DNA of 64,000 nucleotides from Rhizoctonia solani (GCF_016906535.1 NC_057380.1:310001-374000), one strand, 5' to 3'; positions 31,809 through 42,898 are shown, counted from the stretch's first letter. Translations and numbers: made by a program. The notes: generated from the letters alone by a model not told the origin.

Positions 31809-32996
31809 TTTTCCCGATTCCTCCTCAGCTACCTTGGCAACTTCCTTGATAGTTGCCTTCCAACCATTAGGGCATTGTTTGATGCCATGCCCCTTTTGAC
31901 CGCATTTGACACAAAGGCCAGATGCGCAACGACGGTCCCTTTCCTCCGGGGTAACGTAATTGGGGTCCTCTGATAGTTGGACCCGTTGAGTGGTGGTGGT
32001 GGAGGTAGTGGTTGCGGTGACCAAGGACTTGACAGGGAGCTTCTTGGGGCGGTTCTCCTTGTTCTCCCAACGGATGTTGTCAATCTTGATGGAGGCAGCA
32101 AAAATAGCCTCTAATTTGTTGGGAATACTGTCTTTGGTGGACAGGAGTTCTTTGACCTTCCAGTGAAGGCCGCGCGTGAATTGGGCGATATACGCCTCCT
32201 CATTCCAGTCGAGTTCCGCCATGAGATTGCAGAATTCTGTGACATACTCCGACGTGGTTGTGGTCTGAGTCAGCGCGGCAATTTTCCTGGCAGCCGCCCT
32301 TTTGGCATCAGGGTCTGCAAATGCCTCCTTGAATTTGGCCGTTAAGGCCGGGATAGTGGTTGGCGGGTTGCCCTCGCCCTTGATGATGGCTCCTATGACA
32401 GGGAGAGCCCAATCAGCTGCCTTATCTGTCATGTGGTAGAGTATCCACACGACCATTTGCTCCTCTTTGTCAAATTGGTCCCTGTGTAGGGCCACCCAGA
32501 GCAGCATGCGGTCCAGCCATTGTGTGGCCTTGCGTCCCCTGGTGTCTCCTTTATACGGGTTGGGGAGGTCCATCTTGGGCCTTTTTACGCTGGACCCTGC
32601 GTCAAAGGGGGTAAGGGAGCTGAGTGACCGCCTAGGCGTTCCCTGAGGCTCTTTTTTGGGTTGCCTTGGTTCTTCCTCCTCCTCGGAGTCAAATCCTGTT
32701 CCTCTTGAAGGACGGAAGGGAGCTTTGAGCCCAGGCCTAACCGTGCCTGGAGTGTGGGTTTCCCCTCCTGAGTGGGTAGGAGGGGTGACAGGCCCAGTCG
32801 ATGGGCCAGGCTGGGCTTGGGTTCCTTGGTCCTTGTCGCCAAGTAAGTTGGCGGTCTCCTTGCATATGGCTTTGAGCTCAGTGAGCTGTTGGCCTTGTGA
32901 TCTGATTTGGTCCTGTAGGGACCCGACCATGGCTGTGAGGGCTGTGACAGCCTTGAGGAGAGCGGCAAGGGACGGCTCCGGTTCCATCCTTGGCAA
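31803..32996 (-). CDS. element 3 Gag, intact, 397 aa
   Basis: Starts MPRMEPEPSLAALLKAVTAL with a helical, coiled-coil-like N-terminus. A Pro/Thr linker (PGPSTGPVTPPTHSGGETHT) follows, then the capsid-like domain (ATQWLDRMLLWVALHRDQFD, DKAADWALPVIG) at about residues 160-290, a basic/Thr linker, and the zinc knuckle CVKCGQKGHGIKQC. Ends with TGA at 31805-31803, two codons after the AAA codon of GGGAAAA. This is the best-preserved Gag of the window and the reference for what is broken in element 2. Confidence 0.92.
   Translation of the reverse strand: MPRMEPEPSLAALLKAVTALTAMVGSLQDQIRSQGQQLTELKAICKETANLLGDKDQGTQAQPGPSTGPVTPPTHSGGETHTPGTVRPGLKAPFRPSRGTGFDSEEEEEPRQPKKEPQGTPRRSLSSLTPFDAGSSVKRPKMDLPNPYKGDTRGRKATQWLDRMLLWVALHRDQFDKEEQMVVWILYHMTDKAADWALPVIGAIIKGEGNPPTTIPALTAKFKEAFADPDAKRAAARKIAALTQTTTTSEYVTEFCNLMAELDWNEEAYIAQFTRGLHWKVKELLSTKDSIPNKLEAIFAASIKIDNIRWENKENRPKKLPVKSLVTATTTSTTTTQRVQLSEDPNYVTPEERDRRCASGLCVKCGQKGHGIKQCPNGWKATIKEVAKVAEEESGKD
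31809..31815 (-). promoter_or_regulatory. -1 frameshift heptamer GGGAAAA (element 3 gag-pol)
   Basis: Minus strand tcG-GGA-AAA-GAC-TGA in the gag frame. Slipping back one base gives AAA-AGA-CTG, which opens into the pol frame; that frame is closed by TGA just upstream, so pol can only be entered in this short window. Confidence 0.78.
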
Positions 32997-33509
32997 GTCT
33001 TGCGGAGTGGGAGATGTGCTGCGAGAGGGTGGTTGGGAATAGGTTGGAACGGAATGACGGGAGGAATGGCTGGAAGGGCGGGAGTATGGGTGAGGGACGC
33101 CAGAGCGTGTGGATGGAATGTTTGAGACGGCGTGGGGGAACTAGATGCCTGATGCAGGACTTATGAGCGGTTTTTACGCAGTGTGTCTACGCTAAACCCT
33201 TGCGTCAAATACCTGGCGTTGGACAATCCCTACAACGAATCAGCAGATCTGGCGATCGTGATACAAGCGGGTTTTTTGCAAGCGGGTAATTCAGCTGACT
33301 AGGGTCGCTAACTGCAGAGTTCCGGCGAAACTCGTGGTATGCGGACGATAGGACTTGTTAGCCTTATAGCAATTTGGTACTACGTGGGGGTGGGGGACTT
33401 TTGATTATTATGTCCCACAAGGTAGCCCCAATCACGGTTTTTTCCCTTGTGCTAGTACTAGGAGTCTTCTCGTTTGTCAATCAAGCCTACAAGAAAGTTG
33501 ATTTTACAA

Positions 33510-34070
33510 TGTCGTGCACCACTGTAAGGTGGGCACACGCTGGTGGAGTTGGGCGCTTAAGGCCGTACTACTACAAGCACACGTATGTATCTAACTTATC
33601 TAAGGCTATACTACTAGCGCTTAAGGCGCTCTACTGCTAACTACTGCTGACAATGGGGCCGGAGGCCTGGGAGGTGTGGTAGGTAAAGGTAGGGGATAAC
33701 GTCAGCTGAACTTCTGGGGGCCGGCTACTTAGCTGGCTGATGCCTCCTCAATGAATATGAGACGAGGTAAAATCGACTTGGTGTTTCCAAGCAATTTTCC
33801 TGCTGTATATATAGACAATTCTACTAACTACATGTGGTCTGTGCGTGTGTGAATAGAAGCCTACATGTGAAAAGAGAAGCATGCTGCGGACTGCGCAGAA
33901 GCGTGGATTTCTCCTAAGCGCCCTTGGCACGGCATCTCGGCGCGGCATCTCGGCATAATAAGCGCCGAGATCACGTGATCGAAAAACATAAGATATTGAG
34001 TCCGTAAAAAATATTAAAAATAATAGAAAATTCAGGCGATTCCAATGGTATATGTAAGGAGGTTATAACA
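33510..34070 (-). repeat. 5' LTR of element 3 (561 bp)
   Basis: TGTCGTGCACCA to GGTTATAACA on the plus strand. The putative primer site at 33495-33507 pairs with 33767-33779 of this LTR with one mismatch, so self-priming has decayed slightly compared with element 2. Confidence 0.93.
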
Positions 34071-34189
34071 TTTTTCCATCCTATTTTACCACTGCATACT
34101 GTACTTACCACACACTATGATATAATACTCACCCACTGCACATACCACTGCAATCCCTCAGACTATGCGTACCAACAACACAGATAAGA

Positions 34190-34325
34190 ATAAGTCTCAG
34201 GACCAACAAAATGCTTGATGAATGCATTGGCTGTATCCATTGGTGCAGTTACTCCCAAGCTTGTCCAGGTGCTGCCATCAACAACCCAGTGGGCCTTAGG
34301 AATCCAGTTGATATTTTACTGGTTT
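34190..34325 (-). pseudogene. DJ-1/PfpI gene fragment, internal part
   Basis: Closely matches 42,985-43,115 of the DJ-1 gene at 42,899 (shared strings include CTTGTCCAGGTGCTGCCATC). It continues the fragment at 27,420-27,530. No complete exon is left. Confidence 0.75.
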
Positions 34326-34329
34326 TGCT

Positions 34330-34839
34330 CTATCCCAGTCTAAAAGTCAGCATTGCATTATGTAGACTTCCAAATTTATACAATGCACCCAAGGTTGAGT
34401 AATTGCTTATTGTTTTCCAGATTGATTCAATTTGATTGAATAATGGTATGAGTTTCAGATTGAATCCTGACTGCAGAAGTCCCAAAACCTGAGTTTCAAA
34501 ACTTGGGGGGCAACCAGAATATGGGTCTGGTTGGTAAGTAAATTTTGCATCAAACAAATCTTGCCCCTTCTTGATTGACCTGAAGCCTTGGGCACAAGCC
34601 ATCAATTCTGGAGTCAATCCTTTGAGTATGAGCTCCTGAACTTTTGATCTTGTAAAAATAGTTTCCCAAAGCTGCAATAACTGATCCTCTTTCACCTATG
34701 GGATAAGAGAAGCTGATCCAATATAAGTCCAAGCTGTTGAGTCCAGTATTGTTGTGGGGACTCTGTTATAGGACAGGTTTATGATAACCTGATCTGTGAC
34801 TTGGGCACCCACTGCCATTGTATTCCAGCAATGCCTGAG
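34330..34839 (-). other. unrecognised open frame (34,330-34,695) and flank
   Basis: A 121-codon frame on the minus strand (KEDQLLQLWETIFTRSKVQE at its start) has protein-like composition but no ATG-supported upstream context and no domain that I recognise. It lies in the element-rich stretch and may be the remnant of a captured or inserted gene. Function unknown. Confidence 0.3.
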
Positions 34840-35012
34840 TGTCATAAACAGAGGAAAATAGAACTAGCCAGAATTGAACCAGCTTGACCACTAAGCCATA
34901 GAGCCTTATTATTCCTCTGCTGACAACCCATGATTACACCTGCTACCCCCCAAATTTGGGCTTGGGCCAGCATGCAACCACTTGTACTGGTCATGTGACC
35001 ATGTCTAGGACA
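34840..35012 (-). repeat. solo TRIM LTR (173 bp), target duplication CTGAG
   Basis: Reverse-oriented copy of the 173-bp TRIM repeat with CTGAG at 34835-34839 and 35013-35017. The same length and a perfect 5-bp duplication show that these repeats integrate like LTR elements and can collapse to solo LTRs. Confidence 0.88.
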
Positions 35013-35034
35013 CTGAGGTTTCAAACATTGCTCC

Positions 35035-35595
35035 TGTTGTACACCACTGTAAGGTGGGTACTTGCTAATGGAACAGGCGCTTAAGGCTGTACAACTAGTA
35101 CAATGCTTACATAACCAACTATCTAAGGCTATACTAACATTGCTTAGGGCAACCTACTACTATCAACTGTTGGTGCAAAGGGGCCTAAGGCCTGGGAGGT
35201 GTGATGAGTAAGAGGGACGGTGAGCATCTGAGAACTACTGGGGCCGGCTACTTAGCTGGCTGACTAATCCTCCTCAATGAGTATGAGACAAGGTAAAATT
35301 GACTTGGGGTTTCCAAGCAATTTTCCTGCTGTATTATATGCAAAGGGGCGCTATCTACATGGTCTGTGCGTGTGAGAAAAGAAGTACATAATGGAGATAA
35401 GAAGAGTGCTGCAGGCTGCGCAGAAGTGTGGATTTCTCCTAAGCGCCCTTGGCACGGCATCTTGGCGCAGCATCTTGGCATAATAAGCGCCAAGGTCACG
35501 TGATTAAAAAACACAAGATAAAGGGTTTGTAAAAAATAGTGAAAATATCAGAAAAATTGTCCAGATCTAGTGGTATAGGTAAGGAGGTTATAACA
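35035..35595 (-). repeat. solo LTR of the element 2/3 family (561 bp)
   Basis: TGTTGTACACCA to GGTTATAACA on the plus strand; target duplication GCTCC at 35030-35034 and 35596-35600. It is more diverged from element 2 and 3 LTRs than those are within pairs, so it is older. Confidence 0.9.
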
Positions 35596-35705
35596 GCTCC
35601 TTCCCAGAGAATCAAACTTCAACAAGGCAACACAACCCAAGGTAATGTCTGAAGTGGCATGAAGTCAACAGCACAAGAGGTTGGAGCTGAAGCTTGGATT
35701 TTCCC

Positions 35706-35727
35706 TGTCCTGGACACAGTCACATGA
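35706..35727 (+). repeat. TRIM LTR, left piece (split by LTR D2)
   Basis: TGTCCTGGACACAGTCACAT plus GA: the first 22 bases of the 173-bp repeat. The rest follows at 36,321-36,470 after LTR D2. No target duplication is visible around the reassembled copy. Confidence 0.8.
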
Positions 35728-36315
35728 TGTCCTAGATGTCTGTAAGGACATTGAGGAGGTGGGCGCTTGCAGCCAGGTGTATACAAGTGAAGACCACTTA
35801 AGGTGGTGAGCAAGCTACCTACAACAACAACCAACTATACTACAGTGACAAATCTGCTTAAGGCAGCAACAAGCTAAGTACAGCAAGGAAGCTGCTTAAG
35901 GCAGTGGCTAAGTATCTAAGTGACTAAGTAACTAAGTATTTACTGGACCTATAGTCCTCATACAGTTAAGGGATGCAACAAGAGGTAATTGACCTGGGTG
36001 TTACCATGGTTGGTTGGCCTCCTTATATATTACAGGGTGTGAGCTATTTACAATTGTACATATCCAATACCATAACCAATAAGAACCCCACTCCAACTGC
36101 AGCCTTACTCATGCATATATGTCACTGACATGTCATAGTGATGTCATTGAGTGGAGGTGGCTATGTTGCTGAGTAAGTGCAAAGGGGGATGTGGCTTGGC
36201 ACTTAGCATATGATATAAGTGCCAAAGTCATGTGACTGAAAATGTTGTCCAATTGCCTTTGTGTAAATTTGAGAAAATAGGGAATAAATCCCTTGGTATA
36301 CATGTGGCCACAACA
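35728..36315 (-). repeat. solo LTR D2 (588 bp), target duplication CATGA
   Basis: TGTCCTAGATG to GGCCACAACA on the plus strand; the inverted counterpart of LTR D1. CATGA at 35723-35727 and 36316-36320 flanks it, and removing it joins the two TRIM pieces exactly. It preserves the uninterrupted GGTAG site into which element 1 jumped in D1. Confidence 0.88.
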
Positions 36316-36320
36316 CATGA

Positions 36321-36470
36321 CCAGTACAAGTGGTTGCATGCTGGCCCAAGCCCAAATTCAGGGGTAGCAGGTGTAATCATGGGTTGTCAGCAGAGGAATA
36401 ATAAGGCTCTATGGCTTAGTGGTCAAGCTGGTTCAATTCTGGCTAGTTCTATTTTTCTCTGTTTATGACA
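36321..36470 (+). repeat. TRIM LTR, right piece
   Basis: Continues CATGACCAGTACAAGTGG to TTTATGACA, including the box A-like TGGCTTAGTGG and a box B-like GGTTCAATTCT. Confidence 0.8.
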
Positions 36471-38001
36471 GAACCCTACTGGCCAATGTAGGTTGGATGA
36501 ATTGCTGGCTTAGAGGGCAATTAACCCTCCTTAAACCCCACTGAGAGCATGCCTTCAAAGTCTCTTGAGAGCGCTATTTGTAAAAGATTATTTTTGTTCA
36601 TTAGCATGCCTTCATGTCAACCCTCACCTTTAGCAGATCCAAGAGACTATTTGGCATAGTACAGATGTTGTCTACTGTTACAAGGGCCAAGAGCCAGTCA
36701 TAAACCTGCCTGTGGTCCAAGGCCAAATGTGTATGCATTGTGCAGGTGTACGGCAACAGTTAATGATTTTGAAGTAAGTACATTGACTGCACATTGGCAA
36801 GACAAGGACAACCACTTGGCATGTGACTTTCACTCAGCCCCTGCAGTGGTTGTTGTTGAATATTAGGATATTGTCATGCATGAGCCCAGATTATCACTAA
36901 TAATTCATATATATATGCACATAGATAGGATGCTAAATCACCCATGATGCAATATTGAAGCCCATCCCACTGAGAGTCTAGGAACCCAAACCAAGAACTC
37001 TGGTTGTAAATATATATGGACCACTCCCGGCTCCCAGTAGCACCAAAGGTATTTTTGAGGTGTAATCATGGAAAATCAGCCAAGCTTTGGGATATGTCCA
37101 TGGTATCATGCAATCAACTCTGTGTGAGGGTCGCGCAAGCGACCCATCACATGACTATGACTTTTTTTTCTTTTTTTAAAAACAATTTATTACTCGGACC
37201 CAAACACATAGTCAGAAATCAAGCCTCAGAGCAAGGCTACATACAGAGCAGCAGACAGCGGAGGCGGGATGAGTACGGACGGGGAACACACAGAGCGGAC
37301 GAGACTACACGACAGAAGGAGGGCTTGACGGAACCAGAGCTCTGCGAGCACAAACTAATGCGGCCGGGGTGAGAACGAGGTAAGAGAACAGAAGAGAAAC
37401 GAAGAGATACCACACGCAGTACGCGCAACCAACGGTTGGAAGGCATATATGTACACATCGAGCATAAATAACCGGGAGGGGCACCATAGAGGGCAGGCAA
37501 CGAGGGGGGGGGCGCACATCACATTTTGAATGCATCCGTTGAGTTGAGGAGTCATATGACTATGTCGATCGTTATTTCATTATCACTACTACACGGACAA
37601 ACAACACTCGTTACTCTGTATATGCCCCTCCCCTGATGTACTTAGTCCTCAGAACTCTTTCGAATACGAGAACTTCAGCTAGTCTACGCGAACTCCTAAG
37701 CTCCGACCTAGCCGTTACCGTTCTCCGTTCGAATCGACCACTCTCATCTCACACTCTGTAGTGTGATCGTTTCTAAAGCTTAAGGGTAAGTAGTACTTCA
37801 TTATCACGACGCTGATAAATAATTTATCTCATTTCCTACTGCAAATCCAAGCTATCTTTTGACTCCACAAATCTGCTAAATACATATACAGTATGAGATA
37901 CATCCTCATCCGCTTAGAGCTTCGGGGTGCCTTTGGTGGGTATACCGCAAGAGTAACTACTGGCTACGTACGTTCGTGTCACCACCATGGTAGATTGCCT
38001 C
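36471..38001. other. intergenic; second arm of an inverted repeat and a hairpin
   Basis: No gene is supported. At 37,123-37,150 a hairpin GGGTCGC-GCAA-GCGACCC is flanked by TGTGA and TCACA, the counterpart of 13,118-13,150. About 37,555-37,770 is an inverted, diverged copy of 12,800-13,015. A purine-rich stretch without motifs lies at about 37,200-37,510. Confidence 0.5.
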
Positions 38002-40432
38002 CTATAGAAATCCATCAGTATCCTGCCTTCCATGATATAAATAGCACCTTGCCTGAGGATAGGGACAGAAAAGACGGGTAAATGCAGCGCCTTGTGCACT
38101 ATTGTCATTGTTGTATTTTACCCCAATAAGCGATTTCGGAGCTACACCCTTCTCTACCCAGTTCATCGTAGCCAGGATCATATCGTACTGGGGAGTGAAC
38201 ATTAGGGATTGGCCGGAGCCACCTTGAGATGTGCTTCGCTGGCCCGTTCCGCCAAAGGAAGTTGCGCCTGGGCCTCCAAAGCAATGGCCGAGTCCTGGAA
38301 GCATGAACAAACGATATCTGTCGCTTAAATCTTCGTTCCTGAAGAAGCTTCGTACATGTTCATAGTACCAGAGTGAGCTCCCGGACCTAACCAAACGTGT
38401 TTCAGCACGAACAATTCATCGGAGTTATGCTAACTCACGGGATGAGGGGATCGGCGAATCCATGGTACTGCATCAATTTTCCGCCACGCTTGAAGAAGGG
38501 CCCTAAGTTAGGATTGATGGCATTGGTTTGGCCGGGATCGGTTACGTCTCCTATCTTTGTGAGTCTTTGAAGTTCGGTTTCGTTGATTTGCAAGGTCCTA
38601 GGCAAATAATCACAATAAGAACCCACGGGTAAAAATTCCACAGTAACTTACTGAACAGAAGTCTTGTTCAGCACTTGATAAGAGAAAAAGTCGGCTGATT
38701 AGGTGTTAGTATTTTATAAAACATCGCCGTGTGGAAAGCTATCTTACGAGCAGGTCCGAATGGAATACCGTTAACTGTGCCAGGCCATCCAAACTCACTT
38801 CCGGGCTCAAACGTTGGAAACAAGAACTGTCCGTCGCTTGATGTCCAGTTAGTGTAAATCGCTTTGAGTGTTACGAGCTGAGACTGAGATAGACAATTGG
38901 TCTCGTTTAAATATGGGGAGGGATTGGCTGATCCACATGCAATGCGACTAAGATCAGGCTTGCACGACCTAGGCTACACGATTGACGTAATCAAGGAGTG
39001 AAACAACATCAAGGCAAATAGAGCTTACATTAGTTATAATCCCGTCAGCAACCCCATCAAGTTTGTCGCATTGATCAACTATTTCTTTGTTGAGTGTCGC
39101 AAAGAATGATGGAGGTATCACTGCCCCTGGCGTGGTAGCATTGGCATTCAACAGATTGGCATGCACAGTGAAGCCATTGCTATTTAAAAGACATCAAAAT
39201 CCACTATAAAATCTATACTATAATGATAACTTACAGGTGTGGCCACCATTGAGCAGCTATAATCCATCATTCAGAGAACGCACAACACGATGGATATTCT
39301 TACTTACGTGCACCCGCAACAACTCCATCAAAATCTTCAGGATACATCTGGGCCGATTTTACACCTTAATAATTTAAGACCAATTAGTGCCATGGGCCAT
39401 CCAGTTGATCAAAAACCTTACCTTGCTTTCCTCCGCTAGAGCATCCAATCCAGTAGTTATACTTAGAACTCTTTCCGTAGTACGATTTTGCAACCGTCTT
39501 CGCAAAGACGGTACTGAGATGCACAGCGCGATGGCCGAAATCAATCTATATGCATGGATAGAGTTAGTTACAATACTATGGTTAACATTTTCAACAAAAC
39601 TTTACCTGTGATTCGGGATTAGAAATGGCAAACGTCCCGTCGCCTCCAGTCCTGAAACACCGGTGTTAAATCTCACAAACAGTTTCCGAGAACTTTCTTT
39701 ACCCATTGTGCCCTGAATTATTGAATCAGAAAAGGCAATAGCTTATGCACCAGAACACGTACCAGTATTCGTGCTCGCTACTGCAAATCCGTATTTTGTT
39801 AGAGGAATTGCCATGTCCTACTCATTGTTAGTCTTCAAGCACTTCAAAATCCTTTACTGCACGTACGGCATAATTGACACCGCCAGCATCCTAAGCACAC
39901 ATTAGCAATTTGACTTAGAGAAGAAGTATTATCTTCTTACCCCACCATTACCAACCTACACTCCCGCTCGTAGTCAGCTGGCGTATAGTTTTCAGAGAAC
40001 ACAGGGCTTACAAATGCGAAACGACCTAGATAAAGAAGCCAATGATTTAGCCGAGACAAAACCCGTAGCCTTTCCAACTCACCATTCCAGAGCTCCGAGT
40101 TGGGTAGCCACACTTCAAAACGAAATTTGGACGTGGTGGACGTATTATATTCCGCACCGAATCGACAGAACTCTGGGAGGTCGGGCACTGGTTCAGGGTA
40201 TGCTATGTTTCCCACTGGGACGAATGTTACTTTTGCGGGGTGGCTATGAGATAATGAGTACGAATTTTCAGATGCCAGAAATGAGTTACACGCACACTTC
40301 GGATGCATATGGTTTGAGTCCTTTGATAAGAGTCTGAGAATCTTTGAACAGAGCAGCACAATCTAATGGCCTTGCAGATACGCCATATAGCAGTATTGTA
40401 GATAGAGGTAACCACTTAGTGAGTGTGTCCAT
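38002..40432 (-). CDS. tannase / feruloyl esterase family, secreted, many introns
   Basis: Hydrolyses ester bonds of plant phenolics (gallate or ferulate esters). The start at 40432 gives a signal peptide MDTLTKWLPLSTILLYGVSA. Exons rejoin to LPEFCRF, FRFEVWLP, WNGRFAFVGNGG, DAGGVNYA, DMAIPLTKYGFAVASTNTGH, IDFGHRAVHLSTVFAKTVAK, the nucleophile motif GCSSGGKQ, the metal-binding loop CDKLDGVADGI, the catalytic-Asp region YHGFADPLIP and the catalytic-His region MLPGLGHCFGG. Cys residues in the nucleophile and His motifs fit the family's disulfide. Roughly a dozen exons separated by introns of about 45-60 bp. The last coding bases (CPYPQ to TAG at 38002) are less sure. Tannase and feruloyl esterase cannot be told apart here. 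Confidence 0.88.
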
Positions 40433-41141
40433 GACTGAGAGTATCTTTGGGGGACTGGATGAAGAATGATCTACGACCGTCGCTCATTTATGGTGAATCC
40501 GAATGTAACATTCTTGAGAATGTGGTTAGCTTATCTCACCAAGATATATCAGCAATATTCCCGACGCACAGGGAAAGGAGTTATAAGAACCAGTCGAAGG
40601 TGGATCTACTGTCAAATCGGAGTACTGAATGGATGTAATTCGATGGGAAATGAACACATACGACTCCAGCTCACAGGTGGAAGGTATACATTCCTATACA
40701 ACGGGCAAATATAAACACAAGGAAGAGCCAGGATCATGCGAGATGACACTTCTAGGCAGATTCTACAATCAAATGGATAGTAGGACCGGTTAAATCTTTG
40801 CCCGTTTTTTTATCAAGAAATGGGCGACACTAGCGTAACGCGCGCTAACCTAACTGGAGAGTTTGCGATCCAATAGTTTTTTAGAAATCAAAGATTACGA
40901 CACGCGACTGGTTTTTAAAATGAATTTCCATTAGGTGACCAATGGAAGCTACATACGAACCAAGGCAAACCACTTAATAGGACAGAAACCAGCACAGAAG
41001 CGCAAAAAGGCCATCCCCAAAAAGAAACCCCAACAAACAAACGGTACAAACAAACCCAGTAGAAACACGACCATAAGAAAAGCTACCTTTCCGGCATGTC
41101 CGGGTCCGGCTACAAGAGTAAGAGCGGTACACCAACAAGAA
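40433..41141. other. intergenic upstream of the esterase
   Basis: Likely holds the esterase promoter. A Lys-rich frame at 40,935-41,183 (plus) is antisense to the retroelement remnant and has no domain. Nothing else seen. Confidence 0.45.
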
Positions 41142-42350
41142 TTAAAAATAGAGCTCAATACCAGAGTGCAAAATAAACTTTGAGACTACTCTAACACCTT
41201 CGGTTGTCCCAAAGAGATCAAGAGGGTTGAGCTCTCGCGAAACCTTCGTGAGGTATTTCCGACTCTCTTCTAAGAGTGGACAGTGGAATAATAAACGTGG
41301 GACGGATTGAATAGGCTCAACACACGTACATTTCACATCTCTTTATAGAAAGGGTATCCTCGCTTTGTACTCTCCGAACCATCCGTGTCCAGTTGATACA
41401 TGTACGAGTCGGGATGAGACTGACCGCAAAAATTCACCATCATTAAAAATGGGGTGAGGCTTGAGTGAGGGCGGCCGTAGAATGCGTCTCTTGACAGTTT
41501 CGGAGTGTGTTGTTAGGTAACGGCTGCCCGGCGCCTGGCACCGCCACCGCCACCGAACGAACGAACGAACAGACATTGGGAGGGGACTGGATGGATTCTC
41601 TGTATATACATGTTTGTACCCTGCGCCTTATAAGGCCAGGCCGATTGTATCCAGGCTCCCCCCCAATTCGAGTGACTTTTGGACTGCCAGCGTCTTAAGC
41701 TCAAGGTCCGACAACCTAGTCGCTCATCCGACTAACATGTGTACCACTGGCTGTTGAACGTGACGCATAGTCACGCCATAATTACGACCATGCGGACATG
41801 CCCCGCATACATTTCCTCACACACACTTAAGTCGGACCATCCCCATACATATCCATACGCTTGTTCCCCCGTATCATCCCTGTCTCCTTTTCTCACATGT
41901 GCTCCGAGGAGTAAAAGTCCTCGGAGATATCTCTTGTACTTAGTATAAAAGAATAGAACATATACCGTAGCCAAGCAAGCGGTTTTATCATCCCTCTCTT
42001 AGTCTGCCTAAAGCCTTTCTATCGAGCTCAGTTTCGCTTCATTAACTGCATTTATTTACAAATGAACCATTCGATTCTTATCTCGTTCGACACTAGCTCA
42101 CACCATCCTCCACGCCTTAGGAGCTAGATGAGAAGCGCGGAATTTCGCTCAGGTGGTTGTGCGACCAAAGACCGACTGGGGCGATAGCCAGCCCTTGATT
42201 GGCAAACTGGTCTGCTCGTTCGTTCCCTTGGATGTTGGATTCCCCGGGGATCCACTGTACCGCAACTTTCCGCTCCGTGTTATCTCCCAGGAGTGTGTGG
42301 ACTTCTTTCCTGAACAATATGGGCGCGTATTATGCCGGATACGCGATTGA
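41142..42350 (-). pseudogene. non-LTR retrotransposon (LINE) remnant, RNase H end
   Basis: On the minus strand three protein pieces appear in the order expected for the end of a fungal LINE ORF2. At 42,317-42,117 lies an RNase H end, VQWIPGESNIQGNERADQFA, whose Asp in ERAD is a catalytic residue. At about 41,440-41,343 is the SRLVHVSTGHGWFGEYKARI helix. At 41,336-41,142 is CTCVEPIQSVPRLLFHCPLL, the zinc-knuckle-like end. The pieces are in different frames and about 540 bp without matches lie between the first two, including a (GAAC)n-like run near 41,555. Dead fragment; no poly-A tail or target duplication identified. Confidence 0.72.
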
Positions 42351-42898
42351 ACTATTGATGATTCTTATTGCCGCTTGGTTATAAGAGAATATATGGATGA
42401 CTAGTTCTGTTCCCAGTTGTGTCAACTACTATGGCGCGAAGCCGCCGACTAACCTGTAATGAGCCTACATCGCCAAATTAGACTGCTTCTAATCCAGATA
42501 TTTCACCCCCTAATCCATCTATTAATACCGAACACAACCAAGCTCACCATCATACTAACAATTCAACCGTCGACATCAGCTTACGCGCTCTATCAATTAA
42601 TGTTGTAATATTCTAGTTGTTTTCACCTATTACCTAGTATACGATACTACTGTCCCTTGGCATACAAAAAATGGATACATGGAGATAGCTTACCGCCAAT
42701 TCTCTGTCATCGTCAGAGCTTCAACTTCTTATATCAACATGCAACCATAGTTTACCTATAGCACTACGGAGTTCACCGTGGGCTCGCTCCCACTCGTACT
42801 TTTGATGTCACGCTATCCCTGCCAAGGCACCAGACAAGCAAAATGATTGAATCAGATTTAAGTAGAGCTCTGACGCGCATTGAAAATGAAGTATGTCA
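42351..42898. other. intergenic, nothing recognised
   Basis: AT-rich, no frame with a domain; lies between the LINE remnant and the end of the DJ-1 array. Confidence 0.5.

Larger units (their letters stand above)
27821..34070 (-). mobile_element. Ty3/gypsy chromovirus element 3
   Basis: A 6,250-bp element on the minus strand with 561-bp LTRs and TTTTT target duplications (27816-27820 and 34071-34075). It is from the same family as element 2 but without the TRIM insertion, so it shows the family's intact gag. Pol is a single frame broken only by two TGA codons (31273-31275 and 28918-28920). By eye the LTRs differ at only about four or five sites, all transitions. Confidence 0.95.

Noticed and set aside
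35706..36315. Family-D LTR starting at 35,706 with homology to the TRIM start
   Set aside because: The first 22 bases belong to the TRIM LTR; the true D2 start is 35,728, shown by CATGA duplications.
37237..37555. Overlapping minus-strand frames of 66-87 codons
   Set aside because: Several frames are open at once in biased sequence; no domain in any.
40935..41183. Lys-rich 82-codon frame, plus strand
   Set aside because: Antisense to the LINE remnant and without domain or context.
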